From Bradyrhizobium niftali (GTDB lineage: Bacteria > Pseudomonadota > Alphaproteobacteria > Rhizobiales > Xanthobacteraceae), in NCBI RefSeq assembly GCF_004571025.1, contig NZ_SPQT01000023.1:62001-126000 (forward strand): a stretch of DNA of 64,000 bases. The letters run 5' to 3'. The translations under genes were made by a program, and so were the position numbers. Positions 62,684 to 64,000 of this stretch are shown in pieces (positions within the stretch are counted from its first letter, which is position 1; each line of letters starts with the position of its first letter). The notes under the pieces are model-generated. The model was not told the origin of the DNA. It ran no database searches and saw only the letters and a program-made list of their open reading frames with translations.

Positions 62684-63217
62684 TCACCGCCCATCCAGCG
62701 CGGCGGCGATCCATTCCTTCATCTCCTGTGTTTCCAGGAACACGAGCGCCGCGCGCTGCACGGCGTTCGCCTCGCCCGCGCCTTGCGCCACCGCGACGAG
62801 CAGGTCGCAGCGGCGCGACAACGCGAGGCCGGCGGCGGCATGGCGCGCACCGTCGGGCATGTCGAAATCATAATGCCTGATGCGGCCCCGCATGGCGGCG
62901 ATGCTCACGGCCTCGCCCGCCGCGACGGGCGTGAAGCGCGGACTGATCAGGTCGATATCGGTGACGCGGTCGACCTCGTCGTCATCGGCAACGCCGGTAT
63001 CGCAATTGCAGAAGCCGCGCTTGGCGCGGACGTAGAGCTCGGCACCGTCGCAGCCGCCCGCGGTACAACGGAACGCGCGGCCGGCGGGCCAGCCGTCGCG
63101 GGGAAACGGCCAGCTCATCTCCTGCCATTGCCCGGCGTGTTCCGTCGCATGGGTACGCACGCCGGACAGCGCACCGAGAGCGATCATGGCCATCAGCATC
63201 CTCACCCCGCGCCGCAT
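62684..63217 (-). CDS. Exported hypothetical protein with several cysteines
   Basis: The 177-residue product has a signal peptide (MLMAMIALGALSGVRTHA) and a mature part with a Cys cluster (FRCTAGGCDGAELYV, GFCNCDTGVADDDE) and a later Cys (SRRCDLLVAVAQG). Disulfides or metal binding are possible. No family is recognised. Its ATG at 63217 directly follows the upstream LVIVD-like gene with no gap, so the two are one transcription unit. Confidence 0.75.
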   Translation of the reverse strand: MRRGVRMLMAMIALGALSGVRTHATEHAGQWQEMSWPFPRDGWPAGRAFRCTAGGCDGAELYVRAKRGFCNCDTGVADDDEVDRVTDIDLISPRFTPVAAGEAVSIAAMRGRIRHYDFDMPDGARHAAAGLALSRRCDLLVAVAQGAGEANAVQRAALVFLETQEMKEWIAAALDGR

Positions 63218-63219
63218 CG

Positions 63220-64000
63220 TCAGTTCTTCGGCAGGCCGGCGACGGCGCGCGCGGGACCGGTCAGCTCGAGGATATGCAGGCCCGTATTGGCGCGGTCGAC
63301 GATGTAGATGTAGCCGCGATCGTCCGTCTCCACGTTGTTGGTCTGGATCGCGACCTTGCAGCGCTCGCCGCCCTCGATCGGGATACAGCGCTTGTCGGTC
63401 GCGCTCGTGATCGACGGAATGAAATAGCCGACCTCCTTCGGGTGATAGGGGTCGCGGATGTCGAGCGCGCGCACGCCGGCATTGAAGAAGGCGATGAAGG
63501 CCAGCTTCTTGTAGTAGACCGGCGCCATGCTCTCGTTCGAGGAATGCGAGCCGAAGCGGCCGCCGCGCTGGCAGAACTGTCCGCTCGCCTCCGGAACGGT
63601 GTAGCTCGAGATCATCATCGGCCGCGTCTCGGTGGTGACGTCGGCGAACCACACCATCTGCCGCGCCTCGCCGCATTCGTTGAGGATCGCCTCGTCCACG
63701 ATCATCACGATGTCGCGGGTCCTGCCGTCCTTGTCCTCGGCAAATTCCGCAACGGGCATGTCGAGCATCGGGAACGTCGTGTGCGCGCCGTTGAAGGCGG
63801 ACATCGGCATCCGCGCAATCTCGGGATAGCGCAGATTGTCCGGCGTCGGCTCCTTCGGCCCGTTCAACAGCTTGTCGCGATCGACGATCTGGAGGATACC
63901 GCCCTTGTTGGTGCCGTACCCGAAAAAGACGCGATTGCCGTCGGGCCCGGTCGAGATCGGCCCGTGCAGTTCGGTCGGCACCGCGCCGGTGGCGCCGGGC
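63220..64000 (-). CDS. LVIVD-repeat-type exported or periplasmic protein (N-terminus cut by window end)
   Basis: The frame runs to the right edge; 260 codons are visible. The visible part contains beta-propeller-like repeats: GGILQIVDRDKLL, VRALDIRDPYHPKEVGYFIP and GYIYIVDRANTGLHILELTG, typical of LVIVD-repeat proteins, with several cysteines (NECGEA, GQFCQRGG, DKRCIPIEGGERC). The N-terminus, where a signal peptide would be, is missing. It is the first gene of the pair with the Cys-rich exported protein. Function is unknown. Confidence 0.75.
   Translation of the reverse strand, partial: PGATGAVPTELHGPISTGPDGNRVFFGYGTNKGGILQIVDRDKLLNGPKEPTPDNLRYPEIARMPMSAFNGAHTTFPMLDMPVAEFAEDKDGRTRDIVMIVDEAILNECGEARQMVWFADVTTETRPMMISSYTVPEASGQFCQRGGRFGSHSSNESMAPVYYKKLAFIAFFNAGVRALDIRDPYHPKEVGYFIPSITSATDKRCIPIEGGERCKVAIQTNNVETDDRGYIYIVDRANTGLHILELTGPARAVAGLPKN

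Overview
The window is high-GC chromosomal DNA of an alphaproteobacterium, most likely Bradyrhizobium or a close relative. I infer this from the RpoH, RpoD and DnaG sequences, from a short chlorite dismutase that resembles (from memory) the Nitrobacter enzyme, and from several families of intergenic palindromic repeats that I remember from Bradyrhizobium genomes. No rRNA, CRISPR array, prophage or intact insertion sequence was seen. There is one tRNA (Glu-CTC), one probable small RNA and about 68 protein genes, two of them cut by the window ends.

Layout. 1-7.3 kb: a DapA-family lyase (partial), a Tat-exported VOC protein, an S1C protease homologue without its catalytic His and Ser, translationally coupled to a LuxR-type HTH protein, a cytosine-deaminase-like amidohydrolase, an OmpR/histidine kinase pair and a glycine-rich exported protein. 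7.3-14.6 kb: Tex, a ring-opening amidohydrolase of the cyanuric acid hydrolase/barbiturase family followed by a NylA-like amidase, a double-hotdog thioesterase and a small duplicated membrane protein. 14.6-18 kb: PoxB and a dgoK-dgoA pair for 2-keto-3-deoxygalactonate use. 18-29.6 kb: a luciferase-like monooxygenase and flavin reductase behind a strong sigma-54 promoter; then, on the opposite strand, a chemoreceptor, a hydantoin-racemase homologue, an acyl-CoA synthetase, a single-chain acyl-CoA carboxylase and an AcoR-like sigma-54 activator.

29.6-36 kb: two cysteine-containing unknown proteins, a TetR remnant, a D-aminoacylase/CobW GTPase/DUF1989 cluster, a ~0.7 kb decayed dispersed repeat and a 2H phosphoesterase. 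36-43 kb: UPF0182, YbaK-type deacylase, CBS-pair protein, tRNA-Glu, a divergent membrane protein/RluD pair whose start codons overlap, and rpoH. 43-52 kb: envelope and signalling genes (amidase, diguanylate cyclase, LysE exporter, CheY-like receiver, SDR, lytic transglycosylase, OmpA), a 23-residue Lys/Ala peptide gene with its own terminator, and a suhB/mmgR-like small RNA. 52-57 kb: rpoD and dnaG (core macromolecular synthesis), then chlorite dismutase. 57-64 kb: a gamma-glutamylcyclotransferase-like protein, tandem transglutaminase-like proteins, N-formylglutamate amidohydrolase, DUF3592 protein, a second LysE exporter and two exported unknowns.

The best leads are the sigma-54 monooxygenase promoter with its repeated TGAGACG sites, the DnaG that has lost its zinc ligands, the inactive-looking protease/HTH pair, the chlorite dismutase with both key heme-pocket residues, the 23-residue basic peptide gene and the dispersed 0.7 kb repeat. 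Most transcription units are short and many genes meet end to end. Statements about family membership rest on motifs read by eye, not on database searches.
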